A DNA stretch of 56,954 nt from Chrysiogenes arsenatis DSM 11915 (GTDB lineage: Bacteria; Chrysiogenota; Chrysiogenetes; Chrysiogenales; Chrysiogenaceae). This document shows positions 18,909-27,281 of this stretch, piece after piece. Each line of letters opens with the position of its first letter. Within the stretch, counting starts at the first letter, position 1. The notes under the pieces were generated by a model. That model was not told the DNA's origin, made no database searches, and saw only the letters and a program-made list of their open reading frames with translations. The DNA lies in the NCBI RefSeq assembly GCF_000469585.1, contig NZ_AWNK01000010.1:98530-155483 (forward strand). The letters are read 5' to 3'. A program made the position numbers and the translations under genes.

Positions 18909-20274
18909 AATAGCGATTATCGGCGGAGGGTTGAGCGGACTTTGTTGTGCGTGGTATTTGAGCCGCAACCCTGAACGTCAATTGACGGTGTATGAATCAG
19001 CTCCCGAAGTCGGCGGTAAAATCCAGACTTTTCGCAATGGTGAATTTACCGTGGAATCTGGGCCAAATGGCTTTTTGGACAGCCGCAAAGAGATCCTGCA
19101 ATTGGCGCATGAAATTGGTTTGGGCGAGCGGATTCTCCCCTCAAACAGCGCCAGTGCCCGTCGCTTTATCTGCTCAGAAGGGAAACTACGCGAAATTTTC
19201 GCGAACCCGATCAAGTTTATGACCAGTCCGCTTCTGAGTTGGCCAGCGAAGTTTCGTCTGGCGTTAGAACATTTTGCCAAACCACCACAGGGCGAAGACG
19301 AAACGCTAGAAACCTTTGGGACGCGCAAACTTGGCCGTCAAGCGTTTGAACGCTTGATAGATCCAATGGCCAGTGGCATCTATGCCGGCAATCCGGCTAC
19401 GATGAGTGTCCGTTCCTGTTTTCCGAAAATCTACGAGATGGAGCGGAAGTACGGTTCACTCACTAAAGCATTGTTTTCCATCAAAAAAGAGCGGCGTCAA
19501 CAAGGAGCGGCTGGTGGTGGCCCTGCTGGTCCGGCGGGTGTATTGACATCGTTTGTTGGCGGAATGAAGGATATGGCCGATGCGCTGCGCGATGGATCAC
19601 GCGCGGAGTGGAAAACGAATGTGCCAATTCAGAAAGTTGAAAAAACCGCCGATGGCCGCTATTGCCTTACCCACGCCAATGGACAGGAACTCTACGATGC
19701 CGTCGTGATTGCGACGCCAGCATGGGATGCGGCGGATATAGTCGAACAGCTCGATCATGAAATGGCAGCGCACTTGCGCAACATTCTCCCTTCGCCTATC
19801 CATGTCGTTGCCGTGGCATTTAATGAGCATGAAGTGAACGCCGATACGAATGGCTTTGGTTTCTTGGTGCCCGGCACAGAGAATCGCAAATTGCTCGGAT
19901 CGCTGTGGACGAGCGCGATCTTTCAACATCGTGCTCCCAAAGGGATTTTTATGACGCGCTGTATGGTTGGTGGAGCGCGCCAAGCCCACCTTGCCGAGCT
20001 GGATGATGAGGCGTTAGTCGCACTCGTTCGCCAGGAGTTGCAAGAGATTATGGGGATCGACGCCCATCCGGTTTTCACAAAAGTCTTCCGCTGGCAAAAA
20101 GGGATTCCACAATATACTCTTGGGCACCATCAGGTGGTTTCGTGGCTGGAAGAGCGCTGCCGCACCCAGCATCCCGGCTTGCTCTTAACGGGGAATTCGT
20201 ACCGTGGCATTTCACTGAACGACTGCGTTGTCGATGCCGCTCGCGTGGCGTCAGCCATTGAGGCGACGACATAA
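18895..20274 (+). CDS. hemG: Protoporphyrinogen oxidase, HemY/PPOX type
   Basis: A 459-residue FAD enzyme that oxidises protoporphyrinogen IX to protoporphyrin IX using oxygen. It opens with the dinucleotide-binding motif IAIIGGGLSGLCCAWYLSR, then GGKIQTFRNGEFTVESGPNGF, and ends with LLLTGNSYRGISLNDCVVDA, which closes the FAD site. It is the flavoprotein amine-oxidase-fold type (HemY/HemG of eukaryotes), not the small flavodoxin HemG of E. coli. Its start lies inside hemH and its stop overlaps the likely start of xseA. Confidence 0.93.
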   Translation: MTGNKIAIIGGGLSGLCCAWYLSRNPERQLTVYESAPEVGGKIQTFRNGEFTVESGPNGFLDSRKEILQLAHEIGLGERILPSNSASARRFICSEGKLREIFANPIKFMTSPLLSWPAKFRLALEHFAKPPQGEDETLETFGTRKLGRQAFERLIDPMASGIYAGNPATMSVRSCFPKIYEMERKYGSLTKALFSIKKERRQQGAAGGGPAGPAGVLTSFVGGMKDMADALRDGSRAEWKTNVPIQKVEKTADGRYCLTHANGQELYDAVVIATPAWDAADIVEQLDHEMAAHLRNILPSPIHVVAVAFNEHEVNADTNGFGFLVPGTENRKLLGSLWTSAIFQHRAPKGIFMTRCMVGGARQAHLAELDDEALVALVRQELQEIMGIDAHPVFTKVFRWQKGIPQYTLGHHQVVSWLEERCRTQHPGLLLTGNSYRGISLNDCVVDAARVASAIEATT

Positions 20275-21641
20275 GCGAAACGCACAGCGTTGCTTCCCTG
20301 CTGCTCAAGGTGCGTTTCGGGTTGCGGCGGGAATACGGCACGCTCAGCGTTCGGGGTGAAGTGTTCAGTGTGAGTCGCGCCCCTTCGGGTCACACCTACT
20401 TAACCCTGAAAGAGGGCGACGAAACGCTGAATGTTGCGTTTTTCAAGAATCGCAATTTTGGCGATCAGACGTTTAAGCGTGGCGATATGGTGGCCTGCTC
20501 TGGTGCGCTGGATGTGTACAACAGTGGCTTGCAGTTAATTGCTACAGCGATTGAGCCAATTGGTGATGGTGCTTTGTATGAAGAGTTTTTGCAGTTAAAA
20601 GCAGAGCTTGCCAATATTGGATATTTTGATACACTCAAGAAAAAAACGATTCCGCCTTTCGTGGAATCTATCGCACTGATTACCAGCGAATCGGGCGCGG
20701 CACTACAGGATATCCTGTCGACCGCGTCCGATGTTTTACATGTGCTCACGTGTACCATTTATCATACTTCGGTTCAGGGAAGTGGCGCGGCCATGGAGAT
20801 TGCTCGTGCTATAAGTAGTGCTTCCCGCTCTGGAGTACAGGTGATTGCCGTCAGCCGTGGTGGTGGTTCGTTGAGTGACCTGCATCCGTTTAACAGCCGT
20901 ATCGTCGCCGAAGCGATTTTTCGTTCTTCCGTCCCCGTCATTTCTGCCGTGGGACACGAAACCGATGTCACCATTGCTGACTTAGTTGCCGACCAGCGAC
21001 TGGAAACTCCTACGGCGTTAGGCCACTTTTTGGCAACCCCGTATCGGCGTGCACGTGAGCAGTTACAGCAGGGTCGCCAGCGTTTAGAGCGGGCGATACA
21101 GAGCAAAGTGGCTCATGGAACGCAGCTGATTCAGCGTCGAGAAGAGGTGCTTCGGCACCGTTTAGAGCAGCGCCTCGCGAATGCAACGCTCCGCGCCAGC
21201 CAGTGTGGTCGCCGGATTGAAAGTATCGCCATGCACCAGTCGCGGCAACGCGAACAACACCTCGCTCACCTGCGGAGTCGCATTCTACCGCTTGACCCGG
21301 AAAGTACCATCGACCGGTATGTGTTTCGGATTGAGGGGATCGCCGCACGACTCGAGCGCGCGGCATTGTGGCAGTGGCAGCAACGGGCAAGTCGATTGGA
21401 GCGGTTGCGGACAACCATTACGCACCTTTCGCCACAGCGGACGTTAGAACGTGGATACGCGGTTTTACGAACCCCAGATCACAAGATCGTTCGCAGCGTG
21501 CAGCAGGCAACACCGGGGCAGGATTTAGAAGTGCTTTTTGCCGATGGAACCGTATCTATAACTATTAAGCAGAATAATAATGAGGTTAGACATGAACAGA
21601 ATTCCCATGACAAAAAAAGGTCTCGAAAAACTCAAAAATGA
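20271..21641 (+). CDS. xseA: Exodeoxyribonuclease VII large subunit, probable ATA start
   Basis: XseA is the catalytic subunit of exonuclease VII, which degrades single-stranded DNA. The protein shows the OB-fold start (GTLSVRGEVFSVSRA), the catalytic core with GGGSLSDLHPFNSRIVAEAI and SAVGHETDVTIADLVAD, a long coiled coil and the end LERGYAVLR. The first ATG/GTG/TTG-type codon (GTG, 20310) would delete the conserved first helix (ETHSVASLLLKV). The frame is open only back to 20262, and ATA at 20271 has GAGG seven bases upstream and overlaps the hemG stop as ATAA. Starting there gives 456 residues, the same as E. coli XseA. No xseB is seen next to it. It overlaps greA by 50 bases. Confidence 0.9.
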   Translation: MSETHSVASLLLKVRFGLRREYGTLSVRGEVFSVSRAPSGHTYLTLKEGDETLNVAFFKNRNFGDQTFKRGDMVACSGALDVYNSGLQLIATAIEPIGDGALYEEFLQLKAELANIGYFDTLKKKTIPPFVESIALITSESGAALQDILSTASDVLHVLTCTIYHTSVQGSGAAMEIARAISSASRSGVQVIAVSRGGGSLSDLHPFNSRIVAEAIFRSSVPVISAVGHETDVTIADLVADQRLETPTALGHFLATPYRRAREQLQQGRQRLERAIQSKVAHGTQLIQRREEVLRHRLEQRLANATLRASQCGRRIESIAMHQSRQREQHLAHLRSRILPLDPESTIDRYVFRIEGIAARLERAALWQWQQRASRLERLRTTITHLSPQRTLERGYAVLRTPDHKIVRSVQQATPGQDLEVLFADGTVSITIKQNNNEVRHEQNSHDKKRSRKTQK

Positions 21642-22065
21642 GTTGGATCACTACAAAGCGGTGGAACGCCCCCGCGTCAAAGAAGAAGTGGCTGTGGCAC
21701 GTGCGCATGGTGACTTAAAAGAAAATGCTGAATACCACGCGGCACGCGATAAACAGTCGTTTGTGGAAGGGCGCATCGAAGAGTTAGAAGACAAAATTGG
21801 CCGTGCCGAAGTGATAGACTCCAGCAAACTCGGCAACGACAAAGTTGTTTTTGGCGCGACCGTATCTTTGCTCAATTTGGAAACGGACGAAGAAATCCGG
21901 TACACCATCGTTGGTGACGATGAAGCGGACTACAAGAATAATATGCTTGCCGTCACCAGCCCCATTGCTCAGAGCCTTATAGGCAAGCGAGTTGGCGATG
22001 AAGCAGTTGTCCATGCCCCGAAAGGGAACGTGGAGTATGAAATTTTAGCGATTACTATCGAGTAG
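21592..22065 (+). CDS. greA: Transcription elongation factor GreA
   Basis: GreA rescues backtracked RNA polymerase by stimulating cleavage of the transcript. The 157-residue protein has the N-terminal coiled coil (MTKKGLEKLKNELDH, then HGDLKENAEYHAARDKQ, with the acidic tip residues) and the C-terminal FKBP-like domain (VTSPIAQSLIGKRVGDEA). The ATG at 21592 follows GAGGTT and yields the usual M-N-R-I-P start. It begins inside xseA in another frame. Confidence 0.97.
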   Translation: MNRIPMTKKGLEKLKNELDHYKAVERPRVKEEVAVARAHGDLKENAEYHAARDKQSFVEGRIEELEDKIGRAEVIDSSKLGNDKVVFGATVSLLNLETDEEIRYTIVGDDEADYKNNMLAVTSPIAQSLIGKRVGDEAVVHAPKGNVEYEILAITIE

Positions 22066-22080
22066 TACGAAGGGGGGTAT

Positions 22081-23445
22081 ATGCAAGACGCATTGACGTA
22101 TCTGGCAACCAATCGGGAACGATTTCTCGAAGAGCTCCATCAGTTCCTTGCTATCCCCTCTGTTTCCAGCGACCCGGCGCATGTCGCTGATATGGTGCGC
22201 TGCGCAGAGTTTGCCGCCGAACTCCTGCGTCAGGCGGGCATCAACGATGCCGCCGTGCTGCCGACGGCAGGTCATCCCGTGGTGGTTGGGAGCTGGCGCG
22301 GTGTACCCGATGCGCCGACTGTCATGATCTATGGCCATTACGACGTGCAACCTGCCGACCCCTATGAACTGTGGCACAGCGATCCGTTTGCGCCATTCGT
22401 GGACGGCGAGTATATCATCGCGCGTGGTGCGACCGACAATAAAGGTCAGCTCTTTATGCACATCAAGGTGATTGAAGCCTTGCTGGCGACTACCGGAACC
22501 TTGCCTGTCAACGTCGTGTTTCTCCTGGAAGGGGAAGAAGAAGTTTCGAGCACCAATTTACCAGCATTTCTCCAAGAACATCAGGAAGCGCTGCGCGCCG
22601 ATCTGGTGGTTATTTCTGACAGCGGCATGTATGCCAAAGGGCAGCCGACCATTACGACTGGGCTGCGCGGGTTGTGCTACCTCGAAGTCATTGTGCAGGG
22701 GCCGAACCGCGATTTGCACTCTGGCATTTACGGCGGTGCAGTCGCCAATCCCGCCGAAATCCTTTGCCGTCTGATTGCTCAGGCCAAAGATGCGGATGGA
22801 CGGATACTGATTCCCGGCATCTATGATGACGTGGCGGAACTCAGCTACGCCGAGCGGCGCGACCTCGCACGTGTGCCGTTTGATGAAATGGAATATAAAG
22901 CCGATCTCGACGTCGCCGAACTTTGGGGCGAAGCGGGCTATACGCCACCGGAGCGCACCGGCATTCGCCCGACATTTGAAGTGAACGGTATCTGGGGCGG
23001 GTTTACTGGCGTAGGTGCCAAAACCGTGCTTCCTGCCGTGGCGACCGCCAAAGTGTCGTGCCGCCTCGTTCCCGACCAGCAGCCAGAAAAAATCGCGCAG
23101 TGCGTCGAAGCGTTTTTCCGTGCGCAGGCACCGCAAGCCGTAACGATTACAGTGGTGCACCATTCCGGTGGTTATCCGGTTGTGACACCGAACGACCTGC
23201 CTGCGCTGACGCACGCTCGCCGCGCCCTGACGGAAGCCTTCGGTAAAGAACCGTATCTGGTACGTGAAGGGGGATCGGTTCCGATTGTCGCCGATTTTCG
23301 CACTATCCTTGGGATGGAAAGCCTCTTGATTGGCTTTTGCTTGCCGGAAGCACGCATCCATTCGCCGAACGAATCGTTCCACCTGCCAACAGCGTGGACG
23401 GGCATGGAAGCGCTGGTACGACTGTATCAGTACATGGGGGAGTAG
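22081..23445 (+). CDS. M20-family metallopeptidase (dipeptidase type)
   Basis: A 454-residue zinc peptidase of the M20 family, closest in pattern to the CNDP/carnosinase-like dipeptidases. Zinc and catalytic motifs are MIYGHYDVQPADP, RGATDNKGQ and LEGEEEVSS, and the lid domain carries the HSGIYGG motif. The end keeps FCLPEARIHSPNES with the last metal-binding His. It acts in the cytosol; no signal peptide is seen. AAGGGGGG precedes the ATG, 15 bases after greA. The exact substrate is unknown. Confidence 0.9.
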   Translation: MQDALTYLATNRERFLEELHQFLAIPSVSSDPAHVADMVRCAEFAAELLRQAGINDAAVLPTAGHPVVVGSWRGVPDAPTVMIYGHYDVQPADPYELWHSDPFAPFVDGEYIIARGATDNKGQLFMHIKVIEALLATTGTLPVNVVFLLEGEEEVSSTNLPAFLQEHQEALRADLVVISDSGMYAKGQPTITTGLRGLCYLEVIVQGPNRDLHSGIYGGAVANPAEILCRLIAQAKDADGRILIPGIYDDVAELSYAERRDLARVPFDEMEYKADLDVAELWGEAGYTPPERTGIRPTFEVNGIWGGFTGVGAKTVLPAVATAKVSCRLVPDQQPEKIAQCVEAFFRAQAPQAVTITVVHHSGGYPVVTPNDLPALTHARRALTEAFGKEPYLVREGGSVPIVADFRTILGMESLLIGFCLPEARIHSPNESFHLPTAWTGMEALVRLYQYMGE

Positions 23446-23482
23446 ATCGCGAACGTTTTGGCGGAGAAAAAGGAAGGTTGCC

Positions 23483-24325
23483 ATGCACCCATCAGCACTT
23501 ATCCACGAAATCGAGTCATTCATTCGGCATCATCCGCTCAACCGTTTGCCAGACAGCGATAGCCCATGCGTGGAAACGCCGCTGGTCGGTTTTGCTGCCG
23601 CGAATGACCCTCTTTTTACCGAGTACAAGCAAGTGATTGGCGCTTTTCATCTCACGCCACAAGAATGTGTGGCTTCTGTGGGAGCGACGTGGCAAGCACA
23701 AACTGTGATGAGTTGGATTCTTCCGGCATCGAAAGCTGTGCGTTTGGCCAATCGTGCGGCAACAGAGTATCCCGCGCAGTATTGGGCTTATATGCGCAAT
23801 TACGGCGAAGAAATGAATGGCGCACTGCGTCAGCACGTCGTAGCTTTTTTACAGCAGCATGGCGCTCAGGCGCTGGCACCGCAGCGGTTGGCCGCTTGGA
23901 AACAGTACAATGATACTCCGGTGGGGATTGCCTCCAGCTGGTCGGAACGTCACGCCGCACATGCGGCCGGACTTGGGACGTTTTCCATCAACGATGCTTT
24001 GATCACCGCCAAAGGGATCGCGCATCGCTGTGGCAGTGTCGTGACAGACCTCCCTTTCCCCATTTCCCCACGCCCATATCAAACTCACACGGAGTATTGC
24101 CTCTATGCCACGCAGGGGACGTGCTTGGCGTGTGCACAAAGATGCCCTGTCGCTGCCATCGGGCCGCACGGGCATGACAAAGTGAAATGCAGTCAATATG
24201 TCTATGGAACGGTTCCCGCTGCCGTTGCCGAAAAATATCAGGTCGCGCAAACGGGCTGCGGTTTATGTCAGACAAAAGTGCCGTGTGAAGCGCAGGTGCC
24301 GAAACCTGTTCAGGGCAAAGGGTAA
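23483..24325 (+). CDS. 4Fe-4S protein related to epoxyqueuosine reductase QueG
   Basis: A 280-residue protein with a C-terminal two-cluster ferredoxin region: CLACAQRCPVAAI gives CxxCxxxCP and GCGLCQTKVPCE gives a second set. The middle (ASSWSERHAAHAAGLGTFS) matches the QueG-like pattern, but the N-terminal part is divergent and the cobalamin site cannot be confirmed. AGGAAGG precedes the ATG. The cell also has queH, the non-homologous epoxyqueuosine reductase, so this protein probably does another job. It ends one base from the end of the convergent ilvA. Confidence 0.75.
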   Translation: MHPSALIHEIESFIRHHPLNRLPDSDSPCVETPLVGFAAANDPLFTEYKQVIGAFHLTPQECVASVGATWQAQTVMSWILPASKAVRLANRAATEYPAQYWAYMRNYGEEMNGALRQHVVAFLQQHGAQALAPQRLAAWKQYNDTPVGIASSWSERHAAHAAGLGTFSINDALITAKGIAHRCGSVVTDLPFPISPRPYQTHTEYCLYATQGTCLACAQRCPVAAIGPHGHDKVKCSQYVYGTVPAAVAEKYQVAQTGCGLCQTKVPCEAQVPKPVQGKG

Positions 24326-24326
24326 C

Positions 24327-25568
24327 CTACTCCCGCGTTGCCGGATGGTACACGCGATATCCTTGTCCGCGCAGAGCGGCGTAGATGGCTTCGATATGGT
24401 CATGTCCACGTGTTTCCAGCGTGAATTCCACAGCAGAGTCCAGTACGCGTAGCGAGTCGATGGAATAGGAATGGTCGTGCAGCGCTTGCACAATGCTGGC
24501 TCCCATTTCGCGGAGCACGCCGGTGACGCGGTGTAGTTCGCCGACACGATTTGGCAGGGCAACGATGATTTTCGTCTGGCGACCGGTTTTGGTGAGGCCA
24601 AGGTTGATAATCCGCGAAAGCAGGGTGACGTCGATATTGCCGCCACTGATGATCACCGCGGTGTTGGTTCCGCAGGGGATTTTCCCGCTGATGACGGCAG
24701 CGAGCGCCGCAACTCCCGCCCCTTCCACAACCATTTTTTCGATTTCGAGCATGTTCAAAATGGCTTTGGCAACTTCGTCGTCGTTCACGGTGAACATGTC
24801 GTCAAGGTACATGCCGAGCAAATAGTGGGTGAGATCGCCGGGAGTTTTGACGGCAATACCGTCGGCAATGGTTCCTTCCGACGCGATTTCGACGCGGTTT
24901 CCTTCTTTGAATGAGTGGTACATGGCGGGGGCATGCGCGCTTTGCACGCCGTAGATTTTGATGTGCGGAGCTGTTTCGCGTACCGCGATGCCGATGCCGG
25001 AAGCGAGCCCGCCGCCGCCAACGGGGATGACGACGGTGTCGATGTCGGGATTCGTGGCAAGAATCTCCAGCCCGATGGTCCCTTGTCCCGCAATGACACT
25101 CAGGTCATCAAAGGGATGGACGAAAGTGAGGTTCCGCTCGTCGCCGATGGTGGTCGCTTTCTGGTAGGCATCGTCGTAGCCGCCGCCATGCAGAATCACT
25201 TCGGCACCGTGGTAACGGACGTTGGAAACTTTGATGAGTGGTGTGTGTTCCGGCATAACAATGGTACACGGCAGGCCGAGCCGCTGGCAGTGGTAGGCGA
25301 CGCCTTGGGCGTGATTGCCGGCGCTGGCGGCGATGATGCCGCGTTGCCGCTGGGCATCGTCAAGGGTTAGTATTTTGTTCAGCGCGCCCCGCTCTTTGAA
25401 GGCGCCAGTGTATTGCAGGTTTTCCAGTTTTAAGAAAACATTGGTGTGCGCCATGTGGGAAAAGGTTTTTGAGTGGAGCAGTGGCGTATTGATGATTTCG
25501 CCGCAGAGTCGTTTCTGCGCCTCGTGTACTAGGTCAAGGCGTGAAGGTTTTTGTGGTGTTTGTGTCAT
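24327..25568 (-). CDS. ilvA: Threonine ammonia-lyase (threonine dehydratase) with C-terminal ACT domain
   Basis: A 413-residue PLP enzyme that deaminates threonine to 2-oxobutyrate, feeding isoleucine synthesis or threonine breakdown. The PLP lysine lies in YTGAFKERGALN, the phosphate-binding loop in VGGGGLASG, and SAGNHAQGVAYH is the substrate loop. A single ACT domain (about residues 325-410: VALPNRVGELHRVTGVLREM) replaces the twin ACT region of E. coli IlvA, which suggests the short regulated form. The downstream gene cinA is not related in function, and the order in the operon is cinA then this gene. Confidence 0.92.
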   Translation of the reverse strand: MTQTPQKPSRLDLVHEAQKRLCGEIINTPLLHSKTFSHMAHTNVFLKLENLQYTGAFKERGALNKILTLDDAQRQRGIIAASAGNHAQGVAYHCQRLGLPCTIVMPEHTPLIKVSNVRYHGAEVILHGGGYDDAYQKATTIGDERNLTFVHPFDDLSVIAGQGTIGLEILATNPDIDTVVIPVGGGGLASGIGIAVRETAPHIKIYGVQSAHAPAMYHSFKEGNRVEIASEGTIADGIAVKTPGDLTHYLLGMYLDDMFTVNDDEVAKAILNMLEIEKMVVEGAGVAALAAVISGKIPCGTNTAVIISGGNIDVTLLSRIINLGLTKTGRQTKIIVALPNRVGELHRVTGVLREMGASIVQALHDHSYSIDSLRVLDSAVEFTLETRGHDHIEAIYAALRGQGYRVYHPATRE

Positions 25569-25577
25569 GCTGTCTGG

Positions 25578-26813
25578 CTACTTTTCCAAGGCATCGTAAA
25601 GTTCAAACAGTGCCGCTTGTGTGGCACGGCGACGGATAAGCTCGCGATTGCCCCGCAAAAGAACGTGTTTGACGCGCACGCCGCTTGGCGTGGCAATACC
25701 GATATAGACAGTTCCGACAGGTTTTTCTGCGCTACCGCCACTTGGCCCAGCGATCCCAGTTGTTGATACGCCGTAGTCGGCATTGGCCAGCCGTTGGATC
25801 GACTCCGCCATCGCTGCCGCCGTTTCGGCACTCACGGCACCGTAGGTTTCAAGGGTGTGTTGTGGGACACCAAGCAGTCGCTGTTTGGCTTCATTGGAAT
25901 AAAACACCGCACCATACGGGAAAATGGCAGAAGCGCCTGGAACAGAAATGATGGCATCCGCGAGCTTGCCACCGCTGCATGATTCGGCCAGCGCCACCTG
26001 TTTTCCAGAGCGGATGAGGCGTTGAACAATCGTTTCGTTCAGATCAAGATTACTGCTCGAAAAAAGGTTCTCGCTAGGGAAAAGCGGAAGGATTTCGCCG
26101 ACAACGGTTTGTCCAATTTCAGTGGCATCACCTTGTGAGAAGTCAGAACGGCTGACAATGCGTATTCGGACAATACCGTCATTGGGGAGGAGCCCAATCG
26201 TGTGGCGCGTTCCTTCCATCAGGTGGGGAATTTTATCCATGATGTCAGACTCGGGTATGCCGTAGTAGGAGAGGATTGTCGTGGCAATGTACGAGCTATC
26301 TTCTGGTAAATGCTCGCGGAAAAAGCGATCGGCAATGGCTTGCATTTCAACGGGAACGCCGGGCATGCAAAGGAAACAGCACTCGTTGATGGTGAAGTAA
26401 AATCCATCGGCTGCGCCGACGTCGTTGGGGACGATGGTGGCTCCCTGCGGGAAAAAAGTCATGAGCTTATGCGCTTCTTTGACGGCACGGTTGCGACTCG
26501 CCATCAGCGCTTCAAGGCGGTCGAGTGAGGCAAAGTCTTGCTGCAGTTCAACGCCGAGCGCCCACGCCACCCCTTCACGAGTTTTGTCGTCTGAGGTTGG
26601 GCCAAGACCGCCAGTCACCATGACCAAATGGTGATCCTGAGCGAGTTCGCGAAAAGCATTGGCAATGACGGTAATATCGTCACCGACGACCAAATGGCGC
26701 GTGACACTGTAGCCGTGGCTTTCAAGAAGTTCTGAGAGGTATTTTGCATTTCCATTCAGGACGTAGCCGCCCAGAAGTTCATTGCCGATGGCGAAAACGG
26801 CGGCATGTTTCAT
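25578..26813 (-). CDS. cinA: CinA-family protein (molybdopterin-binding-like plus nicotinamide-nucleotide amidase)
   Basis: A 411-residue two-domain protein. The N-terminal MoCF-like domain has AIGNELLGGYVLNGN and MVTGGLGPTSDDKTREGVA, the COG1058 ADP-ribose pyrophosphatase type. The C-terminal domain has ALAESCSGGKLADAI and GIAGPSGGSAEKPVGTVYI, the PncC amidase that deamidates nicotinamide mononucleotide for NAD recycling. A linker joins them at about residue 250. Some members act in competence. It lies just downstream of pgpA in a four-gene minus-strand run. Confidence 0.94.
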   Translation of the reverse strand: MKHAAVFAIGNELLGGYVLNGNAKYLSELLESHGYSVTRHLVVGDDITVIANAFRELAQDHHLVMVTGGLGPTSDDKTREGVAWALGVELQQDFASLDRLEALMASRNRAVKEAHKLMTFFPQGATIVPNDVGAADGFYFTINECCFLCMPGVPVEMQAIADRFFREHLPEDSSYIATTILSYYGIPESDIMDKIPHLMEGTRHTIGLLPNDGIVRIRIVSRSDFSQGDATEIGQTVVGEILPLFPSENLFSSSNLDLNETIVQRLIRSGKQVALAESCSGGKLADAIISVPGASAIFPYGAVFYSNEAKQRLLGVPQHTLETYGAVSAETAAAMAESIQRLANADYGVSTTGIAGPSGGSAEKPVGTVYIGIATPSGVRVKHVLLRGNRELIRRRATQAALFELYDALEK

Positions 26814-26828
26814 AATCAGCCTCTACCT

Positions 26829-27281
26829 TTAATACGTTAGGAAAAATGAAAGTAAAAAAAGTACGCCTGCCGCATAGATGCCGGCGACGATATCATCGGC
26901 CATAATGCCGAAAGCGCCGGGGAGCGCCTCGGCACGATTCACGGGCCAGGGTTTGAGGATATCAAAAAAGCGAAAAGCCAGAAATGCCAGTATCAGGACG
27001 AGCGCACTTGGCGGCCACCACATCCCAGCAACGTAGACGCCAGCAATTTCGTCGATTACGACTTGTTTTGGGTCTTCGTTGTTGTAATATTCAATCCCCT
27101 TTTGTGACAAGAAAACACCGACCAGAATGAGGAAAAGTGCCAGTGCAAGCTTGGCGGAGAGTAGCCACGAGCCGGTGAACCATAAAAGGGCAACGCCCGG
27201 AAGTGTTCCCCATGTGCCAGGTGCAAAGGGCATTTTGCCGGTATAGCCGCCCGTGGCAAGCATGTCCCACAGTGGTTTCAT
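26829..27281 (-). CDS. pgpA: Phosphatidylglycerophosphatase A
   Basis: PgpA dephosphorylates phosphatidylglycerol phosphate in the inner membrane to make phosphatidylglycerol. The 150-residue protein carries GKMPFAPGTWGTLPG, VIDEIAGVYVAGM with the catalytic acidic residues, and FRFFDILKPWPVNRAE. Four hydrophobic segments can be seen. Its start overlaps the stop of the upstream HD-GYP gene, so it is translationally coupled. The pgpA-cinA order is widely conserved. Confidence 0.95.
   Translation of the reverse strand: MKPLWDMLATGGYTGKMPFAPGTWGTLPGVALLWFTGSWLLSAKLALALFLILVGVFLSQKGIEYYNNEDPKQVVIDEIAGVYVAGMWWPPSALVLILAFLAFRFFDILKPWPVNRAEALPGAFGIMADDIVAGIYAAGVLFLLSFFLTY

Noticed and set aside
22558-23523. 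A 321-codon minus-strand frame across the M20 peptidase gene
   Set aside because: It is antisense to a clear M20 peptidase with all zinc motifs and has no recognisable domain; long antisense frames are common in such codon usage.
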